In this document: positions 1-9,359 of the stretch, one piece after another
Layout: the number at the start of each line of letters is the position of its first letter
Position numbering within the stretch: position 1 is the first letter of the stretch
DNA from: Butyrivibrio sp. INlla21
Lineage (GTDB): Bacteria; Bacillota; Clostridia; Lachnospirales; Lachnospiraceae
Length of the DNA: 64,000 nt
Direction of reading: 5' to 3'
Assembly: GCF_900116875.1 (NCBI RefSeq)
Contig: NZ_FPCC01000011.1
Coordinates: 1 to 64,000 of the forward strand
The notes under the pieces: generated by a model
Seen by the model: the letters and a program-made list of their open reading frames with translations, nothing else
Database searches by the model: none
Told to the model about the DNA's origin: nothing
Made by a program: the position numbers and the translations under genes

Positions 1-354
1 GTTCAGCACCGCCTCGTTTCCTTGTACGGTGGTTACTCCTTTCAGAGCATTTCACGCAGACCTCCCTAGGTACCACACGTTTCTTCCTCTCCATCCATCT
101 GCCTCATCTATCATGCATGATTCCGTGTAGTTATGGGGTTTCGACTTGTGCAGTAGCCTTACCCTCATGCATGACCTCATATGAGATTTCTGTTCGTCAG
201 ACCAGAGATTTGCCCGTGAGTTAGTATGTTCCTCACATCCAGCTTCCTTCAGATTCCACCTCGCGATGGACACCCTTGCCTTCGGCTATATCCTTCCCAC
301 TACCGGGCGAATTCGGGACTTTAACCCGTTGGAAACGTGCGCCGCTAGGCGCAC
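1..354 (-). mobile_element. Group II intron, class IIC, 5' portion (runs off the left edge)
   Basis: Read on the minus strand, the sequence starts at 354 with GTGCGCC, a group II intron 5' end of the GUGYG type. It continues with blocks I recognise from the class IIC intron of Oceanobacillus iheyensis: AAGGGTGTCC, GGAATCTGAAGGAAGC, GGTCTGACGAACA, CATATGAGG and later GGGAGGTCTG. This is the ribozyme domain I and following region. The intron-encoded reverse transcriptase/maturase would lie left of position 1, outside the window. The position, nine bases after the stem of an intrinsic terminator and in the same orientation, is the known class IIC target preference. Small ORFs inside this stretch are not genes. 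Whether the element is complete or active cannot be judged here. Confidence 0.9.
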
Positions 355-360
355 TACAGA

Positions 361-410
361 AAAGGGGTCACACCCAGATGATTAAATAATCTGGGCGTGA
401 CCCCTTTTTT
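361..410 (-). terminator. Intrinsic terminator of the isomerase-family gene; intron target
   Basis: A 16-bp stem (364-379 with 389-404) is flanked by A and T runs. One pair is A-C on the plus strand but G-U on the minus-strand RNA, so the hairpin is fully paired only in the minus transcript. It follows the stop of the gene at 479 and directly precedes the group II intron. Confidence 0.85.
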
Positions 411-478
411 ATGGTTAATTGGTTAATTAGGTTAATTGGAATATTTAATATTGTACCGTTCTCACGGCAGAATCCTCA

Positions 479-1957
479 TTAAGCGAAAGGGTTCTCTGTA
501 GGGTAAGGAAGAGATGCCGGCTGGTTGTAGCCGATTGTCTCTGCTCCGATGTACTTAAATACCTCATAGAGAGCCTTTCCGAAGTGACCGAATGCTACAG
601 CACCGTGGTGAGGGAAGTTGCCCTCGATAAGAACGTGTCTATAGAATCTGCCCATCTCAGGAATAGCGAATACACCGATACCGCCGAATGACTTAGTAGC
701 AACAGGAAGAACCTCACCCTGTGCAACGTATGTGCGAAGGTGGTTGTCAGATGTGCTCTGAAGTCTGAAGAATGTGATATCTCCGGGTACGATGTCACCC
801 TCAAGTGTTCCCTGTGTAACTTCCTCAGGAAGGTTTCTAGCCATGATTCTCTGGAACTTCATCTCGCAGCTTGAAAGCTTGCCTGTGCAAGTATTTCCGC
901 AGTGGAATCCCATGAATGTATCTGTGTGCTTGTAATCGAACTTGCCCTTGATGCTCTCGTTGTACATATCCTCAGGTACTGAGTTGTTGATATCAAGGAG
1001 AGTAACTGAATCGTTACTTACGCATGTTCCGATGAACTCACTGATTGCTCCGTAGATATCTACCTCACATGATACAGGAATTCCGCGTCCTGTAAGTCTT
1101 GAGTTAACGTAGCAAGGAACGAATCCGAACTGTGTCTGGAATGCAGGCCAGCACTTACCGGCAATAGCTACATACTTCTTGTAACCTCTGTGCTCCTCAA
1201 CCCAGTCAAGAAGTGTAAGCTCATACTGAGCAAGCTTCTCAAGGATTTCAGGCTTCTTGTTACCTGCGCCAAGATCCTTCTCCATGTCCTTAACAACATC
1301 AGGAATTCTCTTGTCGCCTGCATGCTTGTTGAAGCTCTCGAAAAGATCAAGCTCTGAGTTCTCTTCAATCTCTGCACCAAGGTTGTAGATCTGCTGAATA
1401 GGTGCGTTACAAGCAAGGAAGTTCATAGGTCTGGGACCAAAGCTGATGATCTTAAGATCACGAAGACCTGCGATCGCTCTTGCGATAGGAACGAACTCGT
1501 TGATCATCTTAGCGCATCCCTCTGCTGTTCCAACAGGATACTCAGGAATATATGCCTTTACATTACGAAGGTGGAGGTTGTAGCTTGCGTTAAGCATTCC
1601 GCAGTAAGCATCTCCTCTTCCGTCGATAAGATCATTCTGTGACTCCTCAGCTGCAGCACAGAACATGATAGGTCCATCAAAGTGCTTAGCAAGAAGTGTC
1701 TCTGATATCTCAGGTCCGAAGTTTCCAAGATATACGCAAAGAGCGTTACATCCTGCCTTCTTGATATCCTCAAGAGCATTAACCATGTCGATCTCGCTCT
1801 CAATGATGCAGATAGGACACTCATATACGTCCTTATCGTTGTAGTTCTTCTTGTAAGCTTCTACCAATGCTTTTCTTCTGTTTACTGCAAGTGATGCAGG
1901 GAAGCAGTCACGGCTTACAGCAACAAGACCAATTTTTACTTCAGGTATGTTTATCAT
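479..1957 (-). CDS. L-fucose/L-arabinose isomerase family protein
   Basis: A 492-residue protein of the FucI/AraA fold superfamily. These enzymes are cytoplasmic, metal-dependent aldose-ketose isomerases. The start at 1957 (MINIPEVKIG) is preferred over an in-frame ATG 105 bases upstream because AAAGGGGA sits at the right distance before it. The region CEVDIYGA (residues about 297-304) contains the acidic metal-ligand type motif and PHHG (about 449-452) the C-terminal His region expected of the superfamily. The length matches AraA (about 500) rather than classical FucI (about 590). It lies directly behind a GH3 beta-xylosidase and near a GH67 alpha-glucuronidase. Conversion of a pentose such as arabinose or xylose released from xylan is therefore plausible, but the substrate cannot be read from sequence. 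A separate promoter precedes it and a terminator follows. Confidence 0.8.
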   Translation of the reverse strand: MINIPEVKIGLVAVSRDCFPASLAVNRRKALVEAYKKNYNDKDVYECPICIIESEIDMVNALEDIKKAGCNALCVYLGNFGPEISETLLAKHFDGPIMFCAAAEESQNDLIDGRGDAYCGMLNASYNLHLRNVKAYIPEYPVGTAEGCAKMINEFVPIARAIAGLRDLKIISFGPRPMNFLACNAPIQQIYNLGAEIEENSELDLFESFNKHAGDKRIPDVVKDMEKDLGAGNKKPEILEKLAQYELTLLDWVEEHRGYKKYVAIAGKCWPAFQTQFGFVPCYVNSRLTGRGIPVSCEVDIYGAISEFIGTCVSNDSVTLLDINNSVPEDMYNESIKGKFDYKHTDTFMGFHCGNTCTGKLSSCEMKFQRIMARNLPEEVTQGTLEGDIVPGDITFFRLQSTSDNHLRTYVAQGEVLPVATKSFGGIGVFAIPEMGRFYRHVLIEGNFPHHGAVAFGHFGKALYEVFKYIGAETIGYNQPASLPYPTENPFA

Positions 1958-2059
1958 AAAAAATCCCCTTTCTTTGCGCGTTTTTTGCGCTATACCTTTC
2001 TTGTCCTTCTTTATATCAAGAGTTGCCAAACTCTCTAAAGAACTAATTAAACATCTTGC

Positions 2060-2079
2060 CATGTATACATGACATTATA
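2060..2079 (-). promoter_or_regulatory. Promoter -10 with a palindromic operator over the start site
   Basis: On the minus strand a TATAAT hexamer (2079-2074) lies just behind the GH3 stop codon. A perfect 12-bp palindrome, CATGTATACATG (2060-2071), covers the predicted transcription start at about 2067. The -35 is weak. This suggests a repressor-controlled separate transcript for the isomerase gene with a leader of about 110 bases. Confidence 0.55.
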
Positions 2080-2097
2080 CCACTTATGTCCGTGGCA

Positions 2098-4218
2098 TTA
2101 AATCTGAATTTCCGCCTTTACACATGTCTTTCCTGTGAGTTCTTTGGATCTCTCATCAGGCTGCATAGTTCCGGCAAAAATATCGAACTTCTTGGAAAAG
2201 ATCTTTCTGTTTCCGTCGTTGTCTACGGATGTAAATGCTCTGTCTTTTACAAAGATAGTGATCTTCTCAGAAGCGCCTGCCTCAAGGTGTACTCTCTTAA
2301 ATCCGCACAGACATGCATTGGGAATAGCAAGCTCGTATTCCTTGTCCTTGATGTAAAGCTGAACTACGTCATCTGTTGCAACCTTGCCTTCGTTAGCAAC
2401 TGTAACGGTTACTTCAGCACCTTCCAATGTTCCGTCTGAAGCTTTCTTAACAGCTACATCGATATCTTTGCATACTACATCGCCGTATGTAAGACCGTAG
2501 CCGAAAGGATAGAGAGGTGTTCCCTCAAAGTATCTGTATGTTCTGTTCTTCATGGAGTAATCCTTGAAATCAGGAAGCTCTTCAGAAGAATAGTAGAATG
2601 TCACAGGAAGTTTTCCTGAAGGTGAAACATCACCGAAGAGGATATCTGCAACATCCTTGCCGCCAAGTGCGCCGGGATACCAAGCCTGAACAACGGCATT
2701 AGCTTCATTCTCAGCCTTAGAAAGGTTGATGGCACTACCTGACATATTGATAACGATAGTAGGTTTCTTCATCTCAAGTACTGAGTTGATGAGAAGTCTC
2801 TGAGGCATAGGAAGATTGAGATTAATCTTATCTCCTGATGCAAACTGGTTTCCTGTATCTCCCTCTTCACCTTCGAGTGTCTCATCGAGACCAACTACCA
2901 CTACAACCACATCTGAATACTCGGCAACAGTCTGTGCCTCTGCGATCCTGTCTGAACCATTAGGATCTGACAGAGCGCTGGCATTGGCCTTCCAAAGGTG
3001 GCTACCCTCTGAGTAAAGAACTCTTACATCATCGCCAACTTTATCCTGGATACCCTCAAGAACAGTGATGTATCTTGAAGATGTTCCGTGGTAGTTACCG
3101 ATAAGTGCCACTCTTGAATCTGCGTTGGGGCCAACTACGCCGATAGTCTTAATCTTGTTCTTATCAAGAGGAAGTATGCCGTCGTTCTTGAGAAGTACGA
3201 TACTCTCCTTGGCAGCCTTGTGAGCCACTTCAAGGTGTTCCTTGCTCTCAACAACAGTGAACGGGATCTCATCCATCTCTGTCTTATCAAACATTCCAAG
3301 AAGGAATCTTGTTGTAAACAATCTCTCGCAAGACTCTGTGATAACTTTCTCATCAATAAGTCCTGCTCTATATGCATTCATGAGCTTCTGATATGTACAT
3401 CCGCAGTTAAGGTCGCATCCCATATCAAGTGCAAGCTTTACTGACTCCTCGGGAGTCTCTGTAACCTTGTGATTCTCATGGAAGTCTCTTACTGCCCAGC
3501 AGTCGGAAACGAAATGTCCCTGGAATCCCCACTTACCTCTAAGAAGGTCTACCATAAGGGGCTTGTTTGCGCAGCAAGGCTCGTCATTTGTTCTGTTGTA
3601 AGCACCCATAACTGCTTCTACATCAGCATCCTTGACACACGCCTCAAACGCAGGAAGATATGTCTCTTCCATATCCTTGGGAGTAGCCTTGGCATTGAAA
3701 TGATGCCTGTCAGCTTCGGGACCTGAGTGTACAGCAAAGTGCTTAGCACAAGCTGCTGCCTTCATGTACTCTCCGTCTCCCTGGATTCCCTTGATAAAAG
3801 GAACTGCAAGAGTACTTGTAAGGAAAGGATCCTCTCCGTATGTCTCATGTCCTCTTCCCCATCTGGGATCTCTGAATATATTTACATTGGGAGCCCAGAA
3901 TGTAAGTCCTTTATAAATATCTCTGTCGCCACGCTTGGACTGCTCATTGTACTTAGCTCTTCCTTCGAGGGCGATGATATCTCCGATATCCTTCATCATC
4001 TCCTCATCAAAAGCAGCAGCAATACCGATAGCCTGCGGGAACATTGTTGCCGTGCCGGCTCTTGCAACGCCGTGAAGCGCCTCATTCCACCAATTATAAG
4101 CCGGAATACCCAATCTTTCGATCGCGGGGGCATCATAACGAAGCTGAGACGCCTTCTCCTCAACGGTCATCTTCGCCACGAGCTCTTTTGCTCTTTTTCT
4201 TGCCTCTGTTCTGTTCAT
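2098..4218 (-). CDS. Glycoside hydrolase family 3, probable beta-D-xylosidase
   Basis: A 706-residue GH3 enzyme with no signal peptide, so it is cytoplasmic and likely acts on imported xylo-oligosaccharides. The N-terminal (beta/alpha)8 domain carries NWWNEALHGVARAG (about 42-55), typical of the xylosidase branch of GH3, then NIFRDPRWGRGHETYGEDP and AKHFAVHSG. The catalytic nucleophile is Asp239 in FVSDCWAV. The alpha/beta sandwich domain follows (KNDGILPL, LEGEEGDTGNQ region), then a fibronectin-III-like C-terminal domain (about 600-690). AGAGGTGG precedes the ATG. It is downstream of the alpha-glucuronidase and upstream of the isomerase-family gene, all on one strand. A beta-glucosidase or alpha-arabinofuranosidase activity cannot be excluded. 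Confidence 0.88.
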   Translation of the reverse strand: MNRTEARKRAKELVAKMTVEEKASQLRYDAPAIERLGIPAYNWWNEALHGVARAGTATMFPQAIGIAAAFDEEMMKDIGDIIALEGRAKYNEQSKRGDRDIYKGLTFWAPNVNIFRDPRWGRGHETYGEDPFLTSTLAVPFIKGIQGDGEYMKAAACAKHFAVHSGPEADRHHFNAKATPKDMEETYLPAFEACVKDADVEAVMGAYNRTNDEPCCANKPLMVDLLRGKWGFQGHFVSDCWAVRDFHENHKVTETPEESVKLALDMGCDLNCGCTYQKLMNAYRAGLIDEKVITESCERLFTTRFLLGMFDKTEMDEIPFTVVESKEHLEVAHKAAKESIVLLKNDGILPLDKNKIKTIGVVGPNADSRVALIGNYHGTSSRYITVLEGIQDKVGDDVRVLYSEGSHLWKANASALSDPNGSDRIAEAQTVAEYSDVVVVVVGLDETLEGEEGDTGNQFASGDKINLNLPMPQRLLINSVLEMKKPTIVINMSGSAINLSKAENEANAVVQAWYPGALGGKDVADILFGDVSPSGKLPVTFYYSSEELPDFKDYSMKNRTYRYFEGTPLYPFGYGLTYGDVVCKDIDVAVKKASDGTLEGAEVTVTVANEGKVATDDVVQLYIKDKEYELAIPNACLCGFKRVHLEAGASEKITIFVKDRAFTSVDNDGNRKIFSKKFDIFAGTMQPDERSKELTGKTCVKAEIQI

Positions 4219-4346
4219 TAATCCACCTCTTAATTATGTTGATATTCCTAATACGATTCAGATTACATGTATAAACATTGTACTGATGATCAGAACACTA
4301 TTCCTATCATTTAATGCTTTTTACATCTTGAATTATGCGAAAGAAA

Positions 4347-4369
4347 GGAGCGAACAAAATGCCCGCTCC
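4347..4369 (-). terminator. Weak intrinsic terminator after the alpha-glucuronidase
   Basis: On the minus strand GGAGCG and CGCTCC form a short stem with an 11-base loop, followed by TTTCTTTC. It is just below the stop of the GH67 gene, in the 162-base gap before the GH3 gene. Read-through is likely. Confidence 0.5.
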
Positions 4370-4380
4370 AAACCGATGAT

Positions 4381-6384
4381 TTAATATATCTTTCTTCCCT
4401 TCTCATCGGGAATGCCGCTCTTCCTATAGAAATATGAGTTGATCTGATCTCTCCACTCATTGGCATTCTCGACCTGAAGTCTGAACCTCTCCATCACTCT
4501 CTCATATACGTCTTTCGGCACCGCATCTTTTAACGATCCCCATTTTTCCATCAGCTCTTTTGCCTGACATGCCCCTTCAAAATGCGAATCGTAGATGTAC
4601 TGAATAAGAGTCTGTCCGCTCTTTAGCTTGTAGGTATAAGGTATTCTATGGAAGAAAAGAAGCAGCTCCTCGGGACAGGTATCGGGATCGTTATACATAT
4701 CCGCATTCTTCTTATAATACTGCTGCGCATATCCCGTTCCCTTATCGCTTCTGTCAACGCCTATCGCATGATGATCGGCTCTGTGATAGGTTCCCCATCT
4801 TGAATATTCATATCCGTCAACGCTCGGTCCGTAGTGCGTATTAGGTGTCACCATCCAGCCGATTCCGAGAGGTGCCGTATACTTCTCGTAAATATCTCCC
4901 GAATCAAGGAGCATACCCACAAGCACGTCCTCGGATTTTTTATCCCTTGAAGATGCGTAAGTAAGGCGAACCCACTCTCTTGCTATATCTTCAGCCGAAA
5001 GACTCATGTCATAAGCAAGTCTTCCAAAGCCGTAGAGATTGGCTGCGGCAAGATCGTTGCCTGTCCAGTTATAGTCATTACCCGTATTAATAACAGCTGC
5101 AAATCCGGCGTTCTTATTACCCATCGTCTTACCGCTTATGATGTCGGCAACCGTATCACAACCTTCTTTGCAATAAGTATGGAAGCCCAATACTTCCTTA
5201 AACCACGGAATAAGGTAAAAGAGATCTATCTGGTGTCCGGTGTATTCCTGCGCAAGCTGAACCTCAAGCATCTGATTGGTCTTTGTAAGTCCTCCAAGAA
5301 GCGGAGATACAGGCTCTCTTACCTGGAAGTCCATGGGTCCGTTCTTTATCTGAAGGATAACGTTGTCGCGATACGCTCCGTCAAACTCTTTGAAATAGTC
5401 ATAGCCCGCTCTTGCTCTGTCGGTCTTATAATCTCTCCAGTCCTGAGTACAGTTGTAGACAAAGCATCTCCAGATGATGATTCCTCCAAAAGGCTCTACG
5501 GCATCCGCAAGCATGTTTGCTCCGTCAGCCTGCGTTCTTCCGTATGTAAAAGGTCCGGGTCTTCCCTCGGAATCTGCTTTTACAAGGAAGCCTCCGATAC
5601 CGGGGAGCTTTTCAAATACTTCTTTTGCCTTGTCTTTCCACCAGGAAATGACTGTCTCATCAAGAGGATCGCAGGTCTCAAGCCCTCCGATCTCGATGGG
5701 AGAAGCGAAGTTTATCGTTAGATACAGCTTTATTCCGTAATCCGCAAATATATCCTGCAGCTCTTTTACCTTGTCAAAAAATCTGTCGGTTATAAGATAC
5801 GTCGCTGCGCCTTTTACATTGACGTTGTTTATTGCGATCGCGTTGATCCCGATACTCGCCATAAACCTTGCGTAATCGACAGTTCTGTCATTAATGATTA
5901 TGTCGTCGTTTTCAAAAAAGAATGATTCTCCGGAATAGCCTCTCTCTATGCTTCCGTCCATGTTGTCCCAGTGATTAATCATTCGAAGCGGATTAGACGG
6001 AGAAGATTTCTCATTAACACTTTCAACAGAAACACCCATAGCAATTTTTCTAAGAAGCGCAAATACTCCGTAAAGGATTCCGTTTTCATCGCTTGCCTTT
6101 ACAGTAATCTCGCTATCCGTGCCGGCGATCTCATAGCCTTCTTTTGCGACAGATGATTCTCTGAAAAAAGAGATCTCTTTTGCCGAATCAGCATTCGAAG
6201 AAGCGCCTGCTGCCACAAGCTCTGTTCCGACAAGCCCCTTAAGGCCCCTTTCCAGCTCTTTTGCCGCACTTTTTATGATCCTGTTTTCGGCGTCAAATCC
6301 TTCAATTATCAGAGCCCGCGTGCCGCCAAGCTCGTTAATCCTGTCATATGAAAGCCAAAGATCTGACCACTTCTTTTTTTCCAT
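4381..6384 (-). CDS. aguA: Alpha-glucuronidase, glycoside hydrolase family 67
   Basis: A 667-residue GH67 enzyme that removes (4-O-methyl)glucuronic acid from the non-reducing end of aldouronic acids derived from glucuronoxylan. It has no signal peptide and is cytoplasmic. The hallmark NHWDNMDGSIERGYSG (about 137-152) is present. The general acid is Glu273 in KADSEGRPGP. The paired inverting acids are Asp352 in PMDFQVREP and Glu380 in AQEYTG. The ATG at 6384 has AAAGGA eight bases upstream; a TTG just before it is a poorer choice. It is transcribed divergently from an AraC regulator whose putative half-sites lie 18-36 bases upstream of this start. Confidence 0.95.
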   Translation of the reverse strand: MEKKKWSDLWLSYDRINELGGTRALIIEGFDAENRIIKSAAKELERGLKGLVGTELVAAGASSNADSAKEISFFRESSVAKEGYEIAGTDSEITVKASDENGILYGVFALLRKIAMGVSVESVNEKSSPSNPLRMINHWDNMDGSIERGYSGESFFFENDDIIINDRTVDYARFMASIGINAIAINNVNVKGAATYLITDRFFDKVKELQDIFADYGIKLYLTINFASPIEIGGLETCDPLDETVISWWKDKAKEVFEKLPGIGGFLVKADSEGRPGPFTYGRTQADGANMLADAVEPFGGIIIWRCFVYNCTQDWRDYKTDRARAGYDYFKEFDGAYRDNVILQIKNGPMDFQVREPVSPLLGGLTKTNQMLEVQLAQEYTGHQIDLFYLIPWFKEVLGFHTYCKEGCDTVADIISGKTMGNKNAGFAAVINTGNDYNWTGNDLAAANLYGFGRLAYDMSLSAEDIAREWVRLTYASSRDKKSEDVLVGMLLDSGDIYEKYTAPLGIGWMVTPNTHYGPSVDGYEYSRWGTYHRADHHAIGVDRSDKGTGYAQQYYKKNADMYNDPDTCPEELLLFFHRIPYTYKLKSGQTLIQYIYDSHFEGACQAKELMEKWGSLKDAVPKDVYERVMERFRLQVENANEWRDQINSYFYRKSGIPDEKGRKIY

Positions 6385-6401
6385 CAAAAAAATCCTTTCA
6401 G

Positions 6402-6482
6402 TTTACGAAAATTTACGAAAATATCTAGCTACTATTTTGAGTGTTATATGGTAAAATACTTCTGTAATTTACAGTAGTTTAC
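6402..6482. promoter_or_regulatory. Divergent control region: paired TTTAC half-sites and a palindrome
   Basis: Between aguA and the AraC gene, TTTAC occurs at 6402, 6412, 6468 and 6478. It forms two pairs, each spaced exactly 10 bp (one helical turn), with the pairs 66 bp apart. The palindrome CTGTAATTTACAG (6462-6474) overlaps the second pair. Directly repeated half-sites on one helix face are what AraC-family activators bind, so this is probably the operator of the adjacent regulator. Confidence 0.55.
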
Positions 6483-6501
6483 ACGCAAGGAGTATCCTCG
6501 T

Positions 6502-7395
6502 ATGATACATGATATCAACGAACAATCCCGCGAAGATATCTATTACGATACGCAAAAAGGTGTGCTGTTATATCACAACACTCTGAGCGAGTATCCGACC
6601 CATTGGCACAATGAGATCGAGCTCATCCTGCTTTTGTCGGGAACGCTTCGCGTCAAATTTCACAACGATAAATCAACAGTGATAAATTGTGTGCCCGGAG
6701 ACATCGTAATGGTTGCTCCCGGAACACTTCATGAATATCTTTCCGAGTCAGATGGCGGAGAAAAGCTTATTCTCCTCTTCGACATCGGCGGATACTCTCA
6801 GGTTTCATCTCTTGTTCCGCTTCTTAAAGCAATGCCTGCTTATGTACATATCAAGCAGGAAGAATTTCCCGTTGAGACGGCTCGTCTCCAGAATTACTTC
6901 TGGGAGATCGACAGACTCTACGGCCAGCGAGATGAATTCCTTCAGATCTCAGTTTACTCACTTGTTACTTTAATACTTGCGCAGATTGGAAGCATGCACT
7001 TAGGCGACACAAATCTTGCGAAAAACACCGCCGATCCTCAGCGCAAGAATATCGATAAGCTTGTAGCGGTTACCAATTACATCGACTCACACAGATCCGA
7101 CGATCTTACGGTTGAGCAGCTGGCTGAGCTCGCAGGCTTTTCCAAGTTCCACTTTGAAAGACTCTTTAAGAACTACATGGGTATCTCCTGTTATCAATAC
7201 ATAACCAAGCGAAGAGTAATGATGGCTCAGGAGCTCCTCGGCGATACGGATCTCTCGGTCATGGATATCGCGCTTCAATCCGGTTTCTTTAGTCTTTCAA
7301 CCTTCAACAGGGTGTTTAAAGAGATCAACAAATGTTCACCCACTGAGTTTAGAAAGCTTTACAGGACGGGAGCAGACTTTACTCCCGCCACCTGA
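6502..7395 (+). CDS. AraC family transcriptional regulator
   Basis: A 297-residue regulator. The N-terminal cupin-like sensor (about 20-110) has HWHNEIELILLLSG and PGDIVMVAPGTLHEY. The C-terminal double helix-turn-helix (about 190-290) has LTVEQLAELAGFSKFHFERL and SVMDIALQSGFFSLSTFNRVFK. AAGGAG precedes the ATG. This architecture is standard for regulators that sense sugars and activate polysaccharide-utilisation genes. Its divergent placement from aguA, with the esterase convergent behind it, implies control of the xylan cluster. The inducer (xylo- or aldouronate oligosaccharide) is an inference. It is the only plus-strand gene in the first 21 kb. Confidence 0.9.
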   Translation: MIHDINEQSREDIYYDTQKGVLLYHNTLSEYPTHWHNEIELILLLSGTLRVKFHNDKSTVINCVPGDIVMVAPGTLHEYLSESDGGEKLILLFDIGGYSQVSSLVPLLKAMPAYVHIKQEEFPVETARLQNYFWEIDRLYGQRDEFLQISVYSLVTLILAQIGSMHLGDTNLAKNTADPQRKNIDKLVAVTNYIDSHRSDDLTVEQLAELAGFSKFHFERLFKNYMGISCYQYITKRRVMMAQELLGDTDLSVMDIALQSGFFSLSTFNRVFKEINKCSPTEFRKLYRTGADFTPAT

Positions 7396-7398
7396 TCT

Positions 7399-9291
7399 TT
7401 ATTCAATAGGAAGTTCAAACGGGCACATCGGTATGCCGATGGCGTTAACAATGAGTCCGCCTCTATAGGTGTTTTCACAGCACCAGCGAAGAGCGACTGC
7501 ATTCTTAACATCATCCTTGCTGCGTACAACGATGCTGCCCTCTTTTATTTCAGCATCCGCTTCGTGAAGCTCACCGTCTTTATCTACGAAAAAGAAATCT
7601 CGTATCTCGGTTCCTTTTCCTTCATCCGAAACTTTTAGTTCCTGTGCATGCTCAAGTTCTACCAGTACAGCTGCCTTTTCATCCTGTACCTTCTTAATTG
7701 AAGCAGCCATAGGTCCGCAGTATTCTCCGATGTAGCCGTATTTAAGATGTCCTGCCCAAAGAGCAAGTCTCTCCCCCACAGGCTTCTTGGTCACGGGATG
7801 AAGGTCGTTGTCTTCTCCAAGTCCCATAGTAACGACAAGTCCGGTTGAAGGTATATCCAGGATCTTGTTCTGCACAAGTCTAAACTCGCCCCAATTCTCT
7901 TCCTCAGTCAAGTCGATCACAAAGTTAGGAAGCTGAACCGCGATGAACGGAAGGTTATCTTCTTTCCATAATTTCCTGTAACCGCGTATCATTTTCTCTG
8001 TCAGATCTGCGTAGTCCCAGGGCTGACCAACATTACTTTCACCCTGATACCAGATGATTCCGTCTACAGGGAAATTATGGCAAGGCGCTGTCATTGCATT
8101 GTACAGTCCCGAAGAATTCCAGTTGATAAAATCAGTAGGCGGCATCTTGTCGCAGGTTGCACCGATCTTGTACTTCCAGATTCCGTCAAGCTCTGCGGAC
8201 GCATCTTCGTTAAAGATCTTATACTCCTTGATCGCACCGGGAGTTATCCTTCCAAGTCCAAGCTCGATCTTAAGACGCACGACAAGCGTGTTGTCCTTCT
8301 GTCTTGTAAGTCCTTCTCTGATATCATATTTTCTCGGAGGATACTGATATTCGGTTACTCCGACTTTTTCACCGTTAATGTATGTCTCATCGGAATCAAC
8401 CATTGTTCCGAGGAAAAGACGCGCACTCTTACCCGCAAGCTCTTTTGGCAGATCGAATTTCTTTCTAAACCAGACACTTCCAACGTGTCCTTCCAAAGGA
8501 GTTCCGGTAAACATGGTGGGAACCGAAAGTTCATCCCAGTCAGAGTCATCCGTGTTCTCTTTTTCCCAAGAATTCTGTATTCCGAGATCCTTGTTATATA
8601 GATCGTTTATCCATTTATTGGTCTTGTCTTCGTTCCACTTGGCTCTCTCATTTCTGAAAGCAGCGTCGTTATATTTGTCGGTCTCGGCGATAAGCTCATC
8701 GTAGCCTTCAAGCATCTGCCTGCTCATCCACGACTGGATCCTCGATCCGCCGAGTGAAGCATTGATAAGGCCGACAGCCTGATGAGTCATAGCTCTTAAT
8801 TCCTTGGCAAAAAAGTAAGCTACTATAGAAAAGCTCATGATGGTGTCTTTGTTTACGGACACCCAGCTTCCCGTGTTGTGCTCTTCGTAAGGCCCGGAAA
8901 AACTTGTCTCTTCTATAATCTTAAAGGTACGGATCATGTCTTCGTCTTCTATAGTTCGAAGAAACGGATATTTATCCGCAACTCTGGCACCGGGAAATTC
9001 CATGTTGGACTGTCCCGAGCAAAACCAGACTATACCTATCATCACGTCCTTAACAGTGATGCTGTCCCCCTCACTGTCGGAAACCGTAAGATCATAGGGT
9101 CCGCCGCCTTCTCTTGCGGGAAGGTAAATGTCAAATCGTCCGTTATCGGAGGTTTCAACATTTCCGACCACTCCGTCAAGCTTTGCCGTTACCCTGACGC
9201 CGGGAGTGTCCCAACCCCAGATATGTATGCTTTTTCTTCTTTGTAATACGCATCCGTCAGACAACAAACGCGGTAAAATAAGTCTAGCCAT
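7399..9291 (-). CDS. SGNH-family acetylesterase (sialate O-acetylesterase/acetylxylan esterase-like)
   Basis: A 630-residue protein of the SASA/DUF303-like SGNH hydrolases. The block I motif SGQSNMEFPGA supplies the nucleophile Ser95. IIWYQGESNVG is the glycine/asparagine oxyanion block, and EDNDLHPV (about 493-500) supplies the catalytic Asp and His. A beta-sandwich insert (about 240-370) interrupts the hydrolase domain, as in the long members of this family. There is no signal peptide. The family is often annotated as sialate O-acetylesterase, but the neighbouring alpha-glucuronidase and xylosidase make deacetylation of acetylated xylo-oligosaccharides more likely. The ATG follows TAGGAGA. 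It converges with the AraC gene, leaving only 3 bases between stops. Confidence 0.82.
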   Translation of the reverse strand: MARLILPRLLSDGCVLQRRKSIHIWGWDTPGVRVTAKLDGVVGNVETSDNGRFDIYLPAREGGGPYDLTVSDSEGDSITVKDVMIGIVWFCSGQSNMEFPGARVADKYPFLRTIEDEDMIRTFKIIEETSFSGPYEEHNTGSWVSVNKDTIMSFSIVAYFFAKELRAMTHQAVGLINASLGGSRIQSWMSRQMLEGYDELIAETDKYNDAAFRNERAKWNEDKTNKWINDLYNKDLGIQNSWEKENTDDSDWDELSVPTMFTGTPLEGHVGSVWFRKKFDLPKELAGKSARLFLGTMVDSDETYINGEKVGVTEYQYPPRKYDIREGLTRQKDNTLVVRLKIELGLGRITPGAIKEYKIFNEDASAELDGIWKYKIGATCDKMPPTDFINWNSSGLYNAMTAPCHNFPVDGIIWYQGESNVGQPWDYADLTEKMIRGYRKLWKEDNLPFIAVQLPNFVIDLTEEENWGEFRLVQNKILDIPSTGLVVTMGLGEDNDLHPVTKKPVGERLALWAGHLKYGYIGEYCGPMAASIKKVQDEKAAVLVELEHAQELKVSDEGKGTEIRDFFFVDKDGELHEADAEIKEGSIVVRSKDDVKNAVALRWCCENTYRGGLIVNAIGIPMCPFELPIE

Positions 9292-9359
9292 GGCTAATCT
9301 CCTATCCTCTTAATGATTTGATTATAACCATTGCTATTCTTATTTTACCGCGTACATAT

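Noticed and set aside
52-273. 73-codon open frame at the left edge
   Set aside because: It lies within the recognisable class IIC intron ribozyme and has no protein-like features; it is structural RNA.
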